From positions 1-25,117 of the forward strand of contig LUJM01000073.1 in assembly GCA_001689415.1 (NCBI GenBank): a stretch of DNA of 25,117 nucleotides. The letters run 5' to 3'. The translations under genes were made by a program, and so were the position numbers. This document shows positions 14,429 to 22,282 of this stretch, piece by piece (position 1 is the stretch's first letter; every line of letters starts with the position of its first letter). Source of the DNA: Bacteroidales bacterium M2. Its GTDB lineage: Bacteria; Bacteroidota; Bacteroidia; Bacteroidales; Muribaculaceae. The notes under the pieces were generated by a model. That model worked only from the letters and a program-made list of their open reading frames with translations, was not told the DNA's origin and did no database searches.

Positions 14429-15137
14429 TTATTGTGGCGCCGAGAGTGATGAATCCTATCGACGCGGGCCTTGCTCCGCCGGTTGATATCTCGGCCACGC
14501 ATTCGGCCATTGTTGCGCCGGTGGTGATGATGTCGTCGACAATTGCCAGGCGCAGGCCGTCGAGTTCGGCCGGGTGTTCTACGGCTATTATGCCTTTTAC
14601 GTTTTCCCTTCGCGCCTCGTTGCCCTTGTGAGTCTGTGTCTTGTGAGGGGAAATGGCTACGAGGTTGTCGCCAACGGCGATTCCTGTGGCTTCGCTGATG
14701 CCTATGGCAATCTCTACGCTCTGATTATAGCCACGGCTCATGCGCTTGCGCCAATGCATAGGTACCGGCAGCAGTAAGTCGACAGGAACAGCGCCGTAGA
14801 TGTGTGTCAGTTCCTTGCCGAAGGCATATCCCAATTCGTTTGCGAGGCGTGGAGAATCGTAGTATTTTGCCTGCCATATCATCTTGGCCCAGTCTGCCGA
14901 GGGATCGTAGTCGAACCAGGCCTCGGTCAGCCCCTGCGGAGCGACGGCGTTTGCGAAAATATCGGCATATCGGACCGCCGACATCTGTCTTGAAGTGCGA
15001 GGCATGGTGCTAAGACATCTGATACACAGCCCTTTCTCTCCGGGTAATAACTCCTCGCCACAGACGGCGCACGAACGCACGCCGACAAGGTCGGCGACCA
15101 TGGCAAGGATTGCGGAAAGAGAGCGCCGGAATGACAT
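14418..15137 (-). CDS. comF: ComF-family phosphoribosyltransferase-like protein
   Basis: A 239-residue protein with a zinc-finger-like N-terminus (Cys23-x2-Cys26 ... Cys38-x2-Cys41) and a phosphoribosyltransferase domain whose PRPP loop is LAIVDDIITTGAT (197-209). The central LLLPVPMHWRKRMSRGYNQS segment is highly typical of ComF. In naturally competent bacteria ComF helps bring transforming single-stranded DNA into the cytoplasm; in others its role is unclear. The ATG overlaps the TonB receptor's TGA by one base (TGATG), so the start is well placed and translation is probably coupled. A much longer in-frame extension inside the receptor gene is a shadow frame. Confidence 0.9.
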   Translation of the reverse strand: MSFRRSLSAILAMVADLVGVRSCAVCGEELLPGEKGLCIRCLSTMPRTSRQMSAVRYADIFANAVAPQGLTEAWFDYDPSADWAKMIWQAKYYDSPRLANELGYAFGKELTHIYGAVPVDLLLPVPMHWRKRMSRGYNQSVEIAIGISEATGIAVGDNLVAISPHKTQTHKGNEARRENVKGIIAVEHPAELDGLRLAIVDDIITTGATMAECVAEISTGGARPASIGFITLGATIRKS

Positions 15138-17548
15138 CAGAATTCTACCGAAAGGCGCACGTTGAACTGTCGGCGGGTGAGATAGTTGGGCACGGCATAT
15201 TGCAGGCGGTTGACGTCGGTTACCCAATAATAGCTGTTTACATTGCTGATATCGAGCAGGTTGAAAATGTCTAAGCCGAGCCATATATTCTTGAAGTTGC
15301 CCCAGAATCCGGTACGCTTCTGCCCGTCGTCGAGCGGAGAGAGCAGGGCGTATGCCAGACCGATGTCGACACGCTTGTATGCCGGGGCCCTGAAGTAACC
15401 TTTGTCGCGGCTGCCTCGGGGCGCGGTCATGGGGAGACCGTCGGAGAATATGCCGCGAAGATTGAATTTCAGCTTGGGAAACTTGGGGAAATAGTCGGTA
15501 AAGAAGAGGGCGAAGGAATAGCGCTGGTCGGTAGGACGGGGCACTTTTACGCCGTTGAGTTCTTCCTGAGTCTTCATCAGCGAGAAACTTACCCAAGAGT
15601 CTGTGCCGGGCACGAACTGGCCGAAGAGCTTTAGGTCGAGGCCGGTGGTGAAACCTTTAGTGAGATTCTGACCTGCGTATACTATCTTGAGGTTGTTGAT
15701 TTCGTAGGGTATGAGGTTGCCAAGGAGCTTGTAGTAGGCCTCGCCGGATAGTTTAAACGGGCGTCCGAAAGCTCTGAAAGTATAGTCGGCTCCGGCGATT
15801 AGCTGGAATGAGCGCTGGCTCTTGATATCGGGATTGAGGTTTACGGATATATTGCCGGTAGCGTCGGCTACCTGCTCTCGGAATTCCTTGTAAAACGGAG
15901 CCTGATAGTATAGGCCGGTAGAGAAGCGCATCGACAGCCTCGGGTTGCGGTCGGGAACGAAGCCAATGCTCACGCGTGGGCTGACGAGGAATTCCTTGTT
16001 ATAGTCCCAGTACGAGAATCTTAAGCCGCCGTTGAGGTTGAGGTATCCGGCCGAGGTCTGCAGGCGGTAGGTATCCATGGCGTAGAATTCCACGCGGTTG
16101 CTCGAGAGGTCGTGATTGCTCGAAAGGTTGTAGATTACTTTGAGAGCGTCGGGGTCGAAAGGCAGCGAGTAGCCTGCGGAGTCGCGAAGCTCCCATTCGC
16201 GCTGACGGTCGTAGATAGCTTCGTGCTTGAATGTCAGGCCGTATGAGAGGTTGTGGCGCTTGATGCCGGTTTCACCTTTAATGCCGAGGGCAAATACGCT
16301 TGCCTTGAATCGGTTTCGGGCGTGCTCGTGGTATCGTCCCACACCTAACTCTCCGCCAATGTTATCACCGTCGGACGATCCTGTTCCGGCCTGGTCGAGC
16401 CAGTATTCGCCCGAGATATCGTAAGATACAAGCTCGTTGGTAAGGAATCCTGATGCCTGAAATGTGAATGTATTGGCTTTGTTTGGCTTGAAGTCGAGCG
16501 ACAGAGCGCCGAAGTATGTTTCGAACTTGTCTTTTTCCTGACCGTCGAAATATACTGTAAATTCTTTTGCATCTGTCGAAGTGCCGAATTTTGTGGTGCG
16601 GTTGTGAGGTATGAACTTGTAGTTGTTTATCGCGATGTTGCCCAGAAACGAGGCTTTCCATTTCGGCGAGAAACTATAGGTCATGCTTGTCTGATAGTCG
16701 AAGAACCGTGGGTCGTATTCGCCTTTCTCGTCGAGCGAAGACAGCAGCGAGCTGTTCTGTTTGTATCGTATTCCGTGGAGCTGGGTGAATCGTTTCGAAC
16801 TCGAGCCTATAGCCACCGACGCGCCCATTAGCGAAGCTGTCACCGATCCTTCGAAAGCCTCGGGCTCGCGGTATGTGATGTCGAGAACGGAGCTCATTTT
16901 GTCGCCGTACTGAGCCGAGAAGCCGCCTGTAGAGAAGCCTATAGCGCCTACCATATCGGGGTTGACAATCGATAGGCCCTCTTGCTGTCCGGAAGTTACG
17001 AGCTGTGGGCGGTATACCTCGATTCCGTTGATATACACGCTGTTTTCGTCGTAAGAACCGCCACGAACGCTATATTGGCTCGACATTTCGTTGGTGCTGT
17101 TTACGCCTGCCATAGTGGTTAGCAAAGACTCTACGCTACCTCCCGACACATCGGGTGCGAGTTTATAGTCGTTGCGGTCGATTTTCTGCATACCCGAGGT
17201 CTGCTTCTGATAATCTGTTACTTCGATTCCGCCAAGGGCGTATGTCGCCGGGCTCATTTTCACATTTATAGTGACTTCGCCCGAGGGGTCGATAAGTTTG
17301 CGCTTGGATTCCTCGAAACCGATGCACGAAAATACAATCCTGAGAGTGTCGGTTTCGGGGCATGAAAGGGTATAGCGACCGTCGAGGCCCGAAGTTGTAC
17401 CCAGGGGCTTGCCTTGTACCTTGACGGTGACAAATTCAAGTGGCTCGTTGTTCTGGTCGGTAACGAGTCCCGAGATTTTCACCGGACCTTTGGCAAAGGT
17501 AATTGCAGTGGAAAATATGATAAGGGAGAGCAAAATCAATCGGTTCAT
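15137..17548 (-). CDS. TonB-dependent outer-membrane receptor with CarboxypepD-like N-domain
   Basis: An 803-residue receptor: a signal peptide (to about residue 20), a CarboxypepD_reg-like beta domain (about 25-105, ISGLVTDQNNEPLEFVTV...GLDGRYTL), a plug with QYSVRGGSYDENSVYINGIE, and a 22-strand-type barrel ending in the aromatic LSVEF. It would import a large or scarce nutrient using energy from TonB-ExbBD. It differs from SusC in size and no SusD partner lies beside it, so glycan uptake is not indicated and the substrate is unknown. The ATG at 17,548 is chosen over an upstream TTG. It is followed immediately by comF in a one-base overlap. Confidence 0.9.
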   Translation of the reverse strand: MNRLILLSLIIFSTAITFAKGPVKISGLVTDQNNEPLEFVTVKVQGKPLGTTSGLDGRYTLSCPETDTLRIVFSCIGFEESKRKLIDPSGEVTINVKMSPATYALGGIEVTDYQKQTSGMQKIDRNDYKLAPDVSGGSVESLLTTMAGVNSTNEMSSQYSVRGGSYDENSVYINGIEVYRPQLVTSGQQEGLSIVNPDMVGAIGFSTGGFSAQYGDKMSSVLDITYREPEAFEGSVTASLMGASVAIGSSSKRFTQLHGIRYKQNSSLLSSLDEKGEYDPRFFDYQTSMTYSFSPKWKASFLGNIAINNYKFIPHNRTTKFGTSTDAKEFTVYFDGQEKDKFETYFGALSLDFKPNKANTFTFQASGFLTNELVSYDISGEYWLDQAGTGSSDGDNIGGELGVGRYHEHARNRFKASVFALGIKGETGIKRHNLSYGLTFKHEAIYDRQREWELRDSAGYSLPFDPDALKVIYNLSSNHDLSSNRVEFYAMDTYRLQTSAGYLNLNGGLRFSYWDYNKEFLVSPRVSIGFVPDRNPRLSMRFSTGLYYQAPFYKEFREQVADATGNISVNLNPDIKSQRSFQLIAGADYTFRAFGRPFKLSGEAYYKLLGNLIPYEINNLKIVYAGQNLTKGFTTGLDLKLFGQFVPGTDSWVSFSLMKTQEELNGVKVPRPTDQRYSFALFFTDYFPKFPKLKFNLRGIFSDGLPMTAPRGSRDKGYFRAPAYKRVDIGLAYALLSPLDDGQKRTGFWGNFKNIWLGLDIFNLLDISNVNSYYWVTDVNRLQYAVPNYLTRRQFNVRLSVEF

Positions 17549-17775
17549 AACCAATTAACGTTCGGTTGCACAAAAAATTGTATAATGCGCGGTAGGGGAG
17601 GAGGATAATGAAGAATGGAGAATGCATAATGCATAATTTTTCAATGCGCAATACATTTGCTGTGGTTTAGACAGAAAGACATAAAAACATAGTTTTCTAA
17701 TGCTTAATGCGCAATTATTTGAGGAGAGGGGCGCACCTCGGCCAACTTCGTAAGGCCGGGGTTGGGTGATTATAT
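17549..17775. repeat. Repeat-rich spacer between the receptor and the PpiD-like gene
   Basis: No gene is seen. The stretch holds short near-repeats around AATGCATAATGCATAAT (about 17,622-17,640), two copies of AATGCGCAAT (about 17,643-17,653 and 17,706-17,715), and a GC-rich hairpin (17,735-17,743 with 17,754-17,762, one G-T pair, 10-nt loop). It looks like degenerate intergenic repeat DNA. A promoter for the receptor gene was not found here. Confidence 0.5.
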
Positions 17776-17808
17776 AAAAACGGCGGCCGCGCTGATGCGT
17801 GGCCGCCG
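17776..17808 (-). terminator. Strong intrinsic terminator of the PpiD-like gene
   Basis: A 12-bp very GC-rich stem (17,781-17,792 with 17,797-17,808, one G-T pair) with a TGAT loop, followed on the minus strand by T5 and an A/T-rich stretch. It sits 22 bp after the stop codon. Confidence 0.92.
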
Positions 17809-17830
17809 GTATGATTGGGTTGTCGGAGGA

Positions 17831-19927
17831 TTATTCGCCTACCGACTGGATAAAGTTGAGCGAGCGGTTGTCGATTTTCTCTTTGCCGAGGAGCAGAGGC
17901 ATCGGCGACTGGTTGCGAGAGAGACCGAATGTCTGAGCGAAACGAGTACCGTAGTCGGCTTCGTTGAACGGACGGCTCTCGGTATCAACGTTTTCAACTT
18001 CGAAAACCATGATGCATCGGCTGCCTTTGATAGGACCTGCGAAATCACCCTTCTTGGCAGCGGCGATAGCACCCTGAAGTTCGTTTTCGCCCATGCCGAT
18101 GTTGAGGAGCAGGGGAGTGGTGATGTTCACGTTGCCGTGCTGAACGTCGGCACCCATAGCGCTTGCATATCCCTGCAGGTCGTTTGCCTTGTCGGCATAT
18201 TCGGCCATGAGTTTATCGGTCTTTTTGAGGCTGCGAGCGCGGGCAGCGAGCTGAGTATTGATAGCAGGGCTTGTCCAAGGCAGGTAGTTGTCGTACTTAT
18301 CCATTACAGCGATTGCAATGAGGTATGTCTGACGGTCGTCCTGAAGCATTGGCGAAACTTTGCCTTTTTTGTTTTCGAGCGCCCATTTCACAAACTTGCG
18401 GCTGTCGCGGGCGTTGCCGATGCCAATAGACGAAGCACCAACCTGGTCAGAGAGAACAGAGTAACCGGCTTCGGTAGCGTTTTTGGTGAATTCTTCTGCC
18501 GACGAGTTGTTGCTTACGTATGAGCGAAGAGCCGAGCTGAGGTCGGTGATAGTCTGCTGCGAGGGGTCTACGGTGTAGTCGATAGTTGCGATTTCGTAGT
18601 ATTTCACAGGAGCGTGACGACGGTTGACGCGATATAGAGCGCTGACAGGCTGGCCCTGGATTGTGTCGTTGAGCACGAATGCTTTTCCAACTACTGCCTG
18701 AGCAAGAGCATCGCGGGTCTTGTCGTCGAGGCCGATTCCTTCGAGCGAAGTCCAGATGCTGTCCTGGCTCTGGATGCTGTCGTTGTTGAGCGAAGCGAAA
18801 GTAGCGCCGCCGTTGATGCGGGTAGCGAGTTCGTTGAGGTCGATACCTTCGGCTGCACGGAGCACAGATACGTTGATAGAGTCGATACCTGTTGTAGAGT
18901 CGAGGTATTTAGCGAGTGTGTAGTTGTTGCCGTTGCGGTTGAGGAGGAATGCATAACCGGGTTCGTTAGCAGCGATAGAGTCGCGCAGACGAGCGTTGTT
19001 GATGCCCGACATCGGAGCTTTTACGGTGCTTACCACGAAGCGGTTGTCTGAAGCTACAGCGTCGGTACCGGGTGTTGTGCGAAGGCCGTGGATAGCGTTC
19101 TCAACAGCCTGCTGAGCAGCCATGAGGTCATCGCGCGAGGGCTCGATAGCCACGTAGATGTAGTTGATTTCGGTCAAGGGCTCGTTGAGGCTGTAGATCT
19201 GCTTTTCAGATTCCCAAAGGGCTTTTACATCAGCCTCAGAGAGTTCGATATCGTCGTCGCTGATAGAGCTTGCGTCTTTCATAACATATGCTACCTGGTG
19301 AGTTGTAGCGTTGTCGTCGTAGAAGCTCTTGGCGTCGAGTTTGTTGTAAGTGAACAGGCCCGAGATAAGGCTCATGAATTTCTGGTTCATCATCAGCTGT
19401 TCGAGCTCTTTCTCCTGGTTTGCCCAGATACGGCGAAGTTCATCACCGGCCTGAGTGGGGAGGTTGTATTTAGCAGGGTTCTGCATAGCGTCGAACACTG
19501 TAGCGCCTGTAGCTTCGGGCAGACCGAGCTGCATAGCCAGATACTGTATCATCTGAGCAGCCTGAGGGTGAGGATTCTGACCGGTTAGAGCTTCTGTAAG
19601 TTCGTTGTCGGTAACAGTAATGCCAAGGTCTTTGTATTCGTTGTTGAGCAGCTGCTCAGTAACGAGTCCTTCGAGGACCTGCTTGCTGAGAATGTCGTTG
19701 CTCATTTCACGACCCTGCTGACGGAGCTGGTCGCCGGCCATTGTGACACGGTTCTGGTAATCCTGGTAATCTACGGAAGCGTCACCGGCCTGAGCAATAG
19801 TGCTTGGGTGGCCGAAGTAAGTGCGTCCGGAGGTAAGGAAGTCACCCAGGATGAAGGCAAGAAGGGCTACGATGATAACAATAAACAGCAGCGCCGACTT
19901 GTTTCTGATTTTCTCTAAGGTTGCCAT
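17831..19927 (-). CDS. PpiD/SurA-like membrane-anchored periplasmic folding factor
   Basis: A 698-residue protein starting MATLEKIRNKSALLFIVIIV: a short cytoplasmic N-terminus, one membrane helix (about residues 13-30) and a large periplasmic part. A SurA_N-like helical chaperone region covers about residues 35-200, and the C-terminal two thirds fit the Bacteroidetes PpiD architecture. Such proteins assist folding of secreted and outer-membrane proteins. I do not see a clear parvulin rotamase signature, so isomerase activity is doubtful and a purely chaperone function is possible. It has its own promoter (19,979-20,010) and terminator. It is commonly annotated as peptidylprolyl isomerase. Confidence 0.85.
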   Translation of the reverse strand: MATLEKIRNKSALLFIVIIVALLAFILGDFLTSGRTYFGHPSTIAQAGDASVDYQDYQNRVTMAGDQLRQQGREMSNDILSKQVLEGLVTEQLLNNEYKDLGITVTDNELTEALTGQNPHPQAAQMIQYLAMQLGLPEATGATVFDAMQNPAKYNLPTQAGDELRRIWANQEKELEQLMMNQKFMSLISGLFTYNKLDAKSFYDDNATTHQVAYVMKDASSISDDDIELSEADVKALWESEKQIYSLNEPLTEINYIYVAIEPSRDDLMAAQQAVENAIHGLRTTPGTDAVASDNRFVVSTVKAPMSGINNARLRDSIAANEPGYAFLLNRNGNNYTLAKYLDSTTGIDSINVSVLRAAEGIDLNELATRINGGATFASLNNDSIQSQDSIWTSLEGIGLDDKTRDALAQAVVGKAFVLNDTIQGQPVSALYRVNRRHAPVKYYEIATIDYTVDPSQQTITDLSSALRSYVSNNSSAEEFTKNATEAGYSVLSDQVGASSIGIGNARDSRKFVKWALENKKGKVSPMLQDDRQTYLIAIAVMDKYDNYLPWTSPAINTQLAARARSLKKTDKLMAEYADKANDLQGYASAMGADVQHGNVNITTPLLLNIGMGENELQGAIAAAKKGDFAGPIKGSRCIMVFEVENVDTESRPFNEADYGTRFAQTFGLSRNQSPMPLLLGKEKIDNRSLNFIQSVGE

Positions 19928-19978
19928 TGTATGATAAGTGGTTTTTATTATTTTGCAGATAAGATGCTAAAAAGCGCA

Positions 19979-20010
19979 CAAAGATACTGTTTTTTTGCCA
20001 CAACATCAAA
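19979..20010 (-). promoter_or_regulatory. Promoter of the PpiD-like gene
   Basis: On the minus strand TTTG (20,007-20,010), 20 bp, and a perfect TATCTTTG (19,979-19,986); the ATG lies about 50 bp downstream. Confidence 0.8.
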
Positions 20011-20065
20011 TAAGATAGCAAATATTTACGAAAAAATAGGCTGTAAAGGGTAAATAATATGCTGT

Positions 20066-20102
20066 ATATAAAAAAGAACAGCCCGGAAATAATCCAGGCT
20101 GT
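20066..20102 (-). terminator. Intrinsic terminator of efp
   Basis: ACAGCC/GGCTGT with an inner GG/CC pair and one mismatch (20,078-20,102), followed on the minus strand by TTCTTTTTTAT. It lies 22 bp after the efp stop codon. Confidence 0.8.
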
Positions 20103-20124
20103 GTGATGAAGGAGAAGGGGAGGC

Positions 20125-20691
20125 TTACTCTTTTACGCGCTCAAGGTACGAACCGTCGCGAGTGTCGATACGGATCTTGTCGCCGATGTTGCAGAAAAGG
20201 GGAACGCGAACTTCTGCGCCGGTTTCTACAGTAGCGGGCTTGAGTGTGTTAGTGGCAGTATCACCTTTGATACCGGGCTCGGTGTAAGTGATTTCGAGCA
20301 CGGTCTTAACCGGCATTTCGGCATAAAGTACGGTGTCGGTTGATGCATCGCTTACCACCTCTACCATGTCGCCTTCTTTCATGAAGTCGCTACCGGTAAC
20401 GAGTGATTTGCTGATAGGAATCTGCTCGAAGGTTTCCTGATTCATGAAGATATCGTCGCCGCCGTCAGCATAAAGATACTGGTAAGGACGACGCTCAACG
20501 CGAACGTCTTCGAGTTTTTCGCCGATGTTGAATCGACGCTCAAGTACTCGACCGTCAACTACGTTTTTGAGCTTAGTGCGCATGAAAGTGTTGCCTTTGC
20601 CGGGCTTTACGTGGAGGAATTCCACGCAGAAGTACAGACTCCCGTCCATGCGGATGCAGGTGCCGTTCTTGATGTCTTGTGCGTTAATCAT
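20125..20691 (-). CDS. efp: Translation elongation factor P
   Basis: A 188-residue three-domain EF-P that relieves ribosomes stalled at consecutive prolines. Domain I contains the HVKPGKGNTF loop with Lys32 at the position modified in E. coli (Lys34); domains II and III follow, ending GSYLERVKE as in typical EF-P. The ATG at 20,691 is chosen; a longer frame from 20,730 would start inside the promoter. No EF-P-modifying enzyme gene is in the window, so whether Lys32 is modified is unknown. It is monocistronic with clear promoter and terminator. Confidence 0.96.
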   Translation of the reverse strand: MINAQDIKNGTCIRMDGSLYFCVEFLHVKPGKGNTFMRTKLKNVVDGRVLERRFNIGEKLEDVRVERRPYQYLYADGGDDIFMNQETFEQIPISKSLVTGSDFMKEGDMVEVVSDASTDTVLYAEMPVKTVLEITYTEPGIKGDTATNTLKPATVETGAEVRVPLFCNIGDKIRIDTRDGSYLERVKE

Positions 20692-20727
20692 ATATGTATT
20701 GTTGTGATATAATCGGTTTTGAGATTG

Positions 20728-20759
20728 CAAAATTAGTAAATTCCGCTATAACGCACAAA
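20728..20759 (-). promoter_or_regulatory. efp promoter
   Basis: On the minus strand TTTG (20,756-20,759), 20 bp, and a perfect TAATTTTG (20,728-20,735). It is back-to-back with the lrgAB promoter, whose -33 region begins 28 bp away. Confidence 0.8.
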
Positions 20760-20786
20760 TTTTTAACGCTTCGGAGCGATATTCTG

Positions 20787-20817
20787 CTTGTGGTGTGAAA
20801 AAGAATGTGTATCTTTG
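20787..20817 (+). promoter_or_regulatory. lrgAB promoter
   Basis: CTTG (20,787-20,790, one mismatch to TTTG), 19 bp, and a perfect TATCTTTG (20,810-20,817). Its position rules out the longest upstream start for lrgA, which would begin inside this promoter. Confidence 0.7.
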
Positions 20818-20877
20818 TGGCGAAATCTAACGACTGCGCCATGGAAATTTACGGGGTGTGGTCTTTTTTGTTTTTAT

Positions 20878-21267
20878 ATGAATATGATAGTACAATGCGG
20901 GGTCTTGTTTGTGTTCCTCGCTTTAGGGGAGCTTATAGTATGGCTCACAGGTATTACAGTGCCGTCGAGCATCATAGGTATGCTGTTGCTTACCCTTTCG
21001 CTGAAATTGGGCTTTTTAAAACTTGGACATGTTGAAAAAGTGGCCGATTTCCTGGTTCATAATCTCGGTTTTTTCTTTGTCCCTGCCGGAGTGGGGCTAA
21101 TGGGTTGCCTTGATTTGCTTGCCGCCGAATGGATTCCGATTGTAGGTTCAGTGGTGGTAAGTACCGCTGTGATAATGGCTGTGACCGGCCATGTGCATCA
21201 GTATGTGCGTCGTCGGCTTCGGGCACGTGCACGCCGTAGGGCATTGTCGAATCAAACAGTAGAATGA
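20878..21267 (+). CDS. lrgA: CidA/LrgA-family membrane protein
   Basis: A 129-residue protein with about four membrane helices, beginning MNMIVQCGVLFVFLALGELI and containing the family pattern TGITVPSSIIGMLLL (about 25-39), and ending in a short Arg-rich cytoplasmic tail. LrgA pairs with LrgB; the system was first described as holin-like in murein hydrolase control, and related proteins in bacteria and plants transport small carboxylates such as pyruvate or glycolate. The ATG at 20,878 is chosen because it follows the promoter; the ATG two codons later (20,884) is equally possible. LrgB follows after 1 bp. No LytTR two-component genes lie nearby. Confidence 0.88.
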   Translation: MNMIVQCGVLFVFLALGELIVWLTGITVPSSIIGMLLLTLSLKLGFLKLGHVEKVADFLVHNLGFFFVPAGVGLMGCLDLLAAEWIPIVGSVVVSTAVIMAVTGHVHQYVRRRLRARARRRALSNQTVE

Positions 21268-21268
21268 G

Positions 21269-21964
21269 ATGGAATTTCTGAGCAATAAAATATTCCTTAT
21301 CGCGCTGACATTTATAGTATTTGTAATGGCACAATACCTTCAGCGCAAAACAGGACTGAGCTTTCTCAATCCTATCCTTGTGTCAATAGCCGCGTTGATA
21401 GGTATCCTGATGTTGTCGGGAATCGACTATGCCACCTACCGAGAGAGCGGCGACTATATAGATATGTGGCTTAAACCTGCGGTCGTAGCCCTTGGAGTGC
21501 CGCTCTATCGTCAGTTGAGCACGATTCGCAAGCAGATGTTGCCATTGCTGATAGCCGAAATGGCCGGCTGCGTGGCGGGAATAATATCGGTAGTGCTTGT
21601 GGCTCGGCTGCTTGGCGCTTCGCAGCAGGTGTTGATGTCGTTGGCCCCCAAGGCAGTGACCACGCCTATTGCAATGGAAGTTTCGTCGGCGCTTGGCGGT
21701 ATACCTGCCCTTACGGCGGCAGTGGTAGTTTGTACGGGTATTTTCGGCGGTATGGCAGGTTTTCGCATCATCCGCTACAGCCATGTGAGCAGCCCCATCG
21801 CCGGAGGCTTGTCGATGGGTACTGCGGCTCATGCCTTAGGAACGTCGGCAGCAATGGAGCGCAGCGACCGCTATGGTGCGTTTTCGTCGCTCGGCCTGAC
21901 ACTCAACGGCTTGCTGACTGCAATACTTACACCGGTGATTCTTGAGATTTTAGGTTTTAGTTGA
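21269..21964 (+). CDS. lrgB: LrgB/CidB-family membrane protein
   Basis: A 231-residue polytopic membrane protein with the LrgB hallmarks LAPKAVTTPIAMEVS (about 125-139), GGIPALTAAVVVCTGIFGG and GTAAHALGTSAA (about 185-196). It acts with LrgA in the inner membrane as a holin-like or carboxylate transport module; which one cannot be decided here. Its ATG lies 1 bp after the lrgA stop codon, so the two are translationally linked. It is followed by an array of inverted repeats that may end the transcript. Confidence 0.93.
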   Translation: MEFLSNKIFLIALTFIVFVMAQYLQRKTGLSFLNPILVSIAALIGILMLSGIDYATYRESGDYIDMWLKPAVVALGVPLYRQLSTIRKQMLPLLIAEMAGCVAGIISVVLVARLLGASQQVLMSLAPKAVTTPIAMEVSSALGGIPALTAAVVVCTGIFGGMAGFRIIRYSHVSSPIAGGLSMGTAAHALGTSAAMERSDRYGAFSSLGLTLNGLLTAILTPVILEILGFS

Positions 21965-21975
21965 GAGTTGAGGGA

Positions 21976-22120
21976 TAGAGCTTAGTTGAGAGTTTATGTT
22001 TAGAGCTTAGTTGAGAGTTTAGAGTTTAGATAATGGTTTCGGCTGCCCCAACATCTAACGGCCAACAGAAGCTAACTGCTAAACTCTAAACTAAGCTCTA
22101 AGTTCTAAAACTAAGCTCTA
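21976..22120. repeat. Two direct plus two inverted copies of a ~20-bp repeat
   Basis: A 21-bp unit at 21,976-21,996 is repeated exactly at 22,001-22,021 (25-bp period). The same unit recurs in inverted orientation at 22,080-22,100 with one mismatch, and partially at about 22,102-22,120. The arms are separated by 58 bp (22,022-22,079) and could form a long hairpin downstream of lrgB. No classical U-tract follows on the plus strand. Function unknown. Confidence 0.85.
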
Positions 22121-22160
22121 AAAAAACGAGCTGCATGCGACGCGTCTGTCAATAATTTCG

Positions 22161-22168
22161 TATCTTTG
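22161..22168 (+). promoter_or_regulatory. -7 element of the thiamine uptake operon
   Basis: A perfect TATCTTTG about 30 bp upstream of the TPP riboswitch. A matching -33 TTTG is not apparent at the expected distance. Confidence 0.55.
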
Positions 22169-22194
22169 CGGTCTCAAGAGTTAATTCACATTAT

Positions 22195-22277
22195 TTAGGG
22201 GTGCCCCCTGGTATTAAAGCCAAGGCTGAGATTATACCCTTTGAACCTGATCCGGGTAATACCGGCGTAGAGAAAAA
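22195..22277 (+). promoter_or_regulatory. TPP riboswitch (THI element)
   Basis: The thi-box core is present: AGGGGTGCC, then GGCTGAGATTATACCC, TTTGAACCTGATCCGGGTAA and TACCGGCGTAGAGA, matching the TPP aptamer. It binds thiamine pyrophosphate and should lower expression of the downstream uptake genes when TPP is plentiful. The aptamer ends about 6 nt before the receptor ATG, leaving no room for a separate terminator, so control of translation initiation is the likely mechanism. The 3' closing strand reads GTAGAGAAA rather than the commoner GTAGGGA. Confidence 0.96.
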
Positions 22278-22282
22278 TTGCA

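Noticed and set aside
14418..15596. A long comF reading frame extending 459 bp into the TonB receptor gene, as if an N-terminal fusion
   Set aside because: The extension is a shadow of the receptor's own coding sequence, is low in hydrophobic pattern and Arg/Gln-rich; ComF homology begins exactly at the ATG at 15,137.
17622..17715. CRISPR-like repeats in the receptor-PpiD spacer
   Set aside because: Units are too short (about 10 bp), irregularly spaced and degenerate, with no cas genes.
17762..18523. 253-residue plus-strand frame opposite the PpiD-like gene
   Set aside because: It starts before the minus-strand terminator hairpin and runs through it, has no known domain, and the minus-strand gene is well supported.
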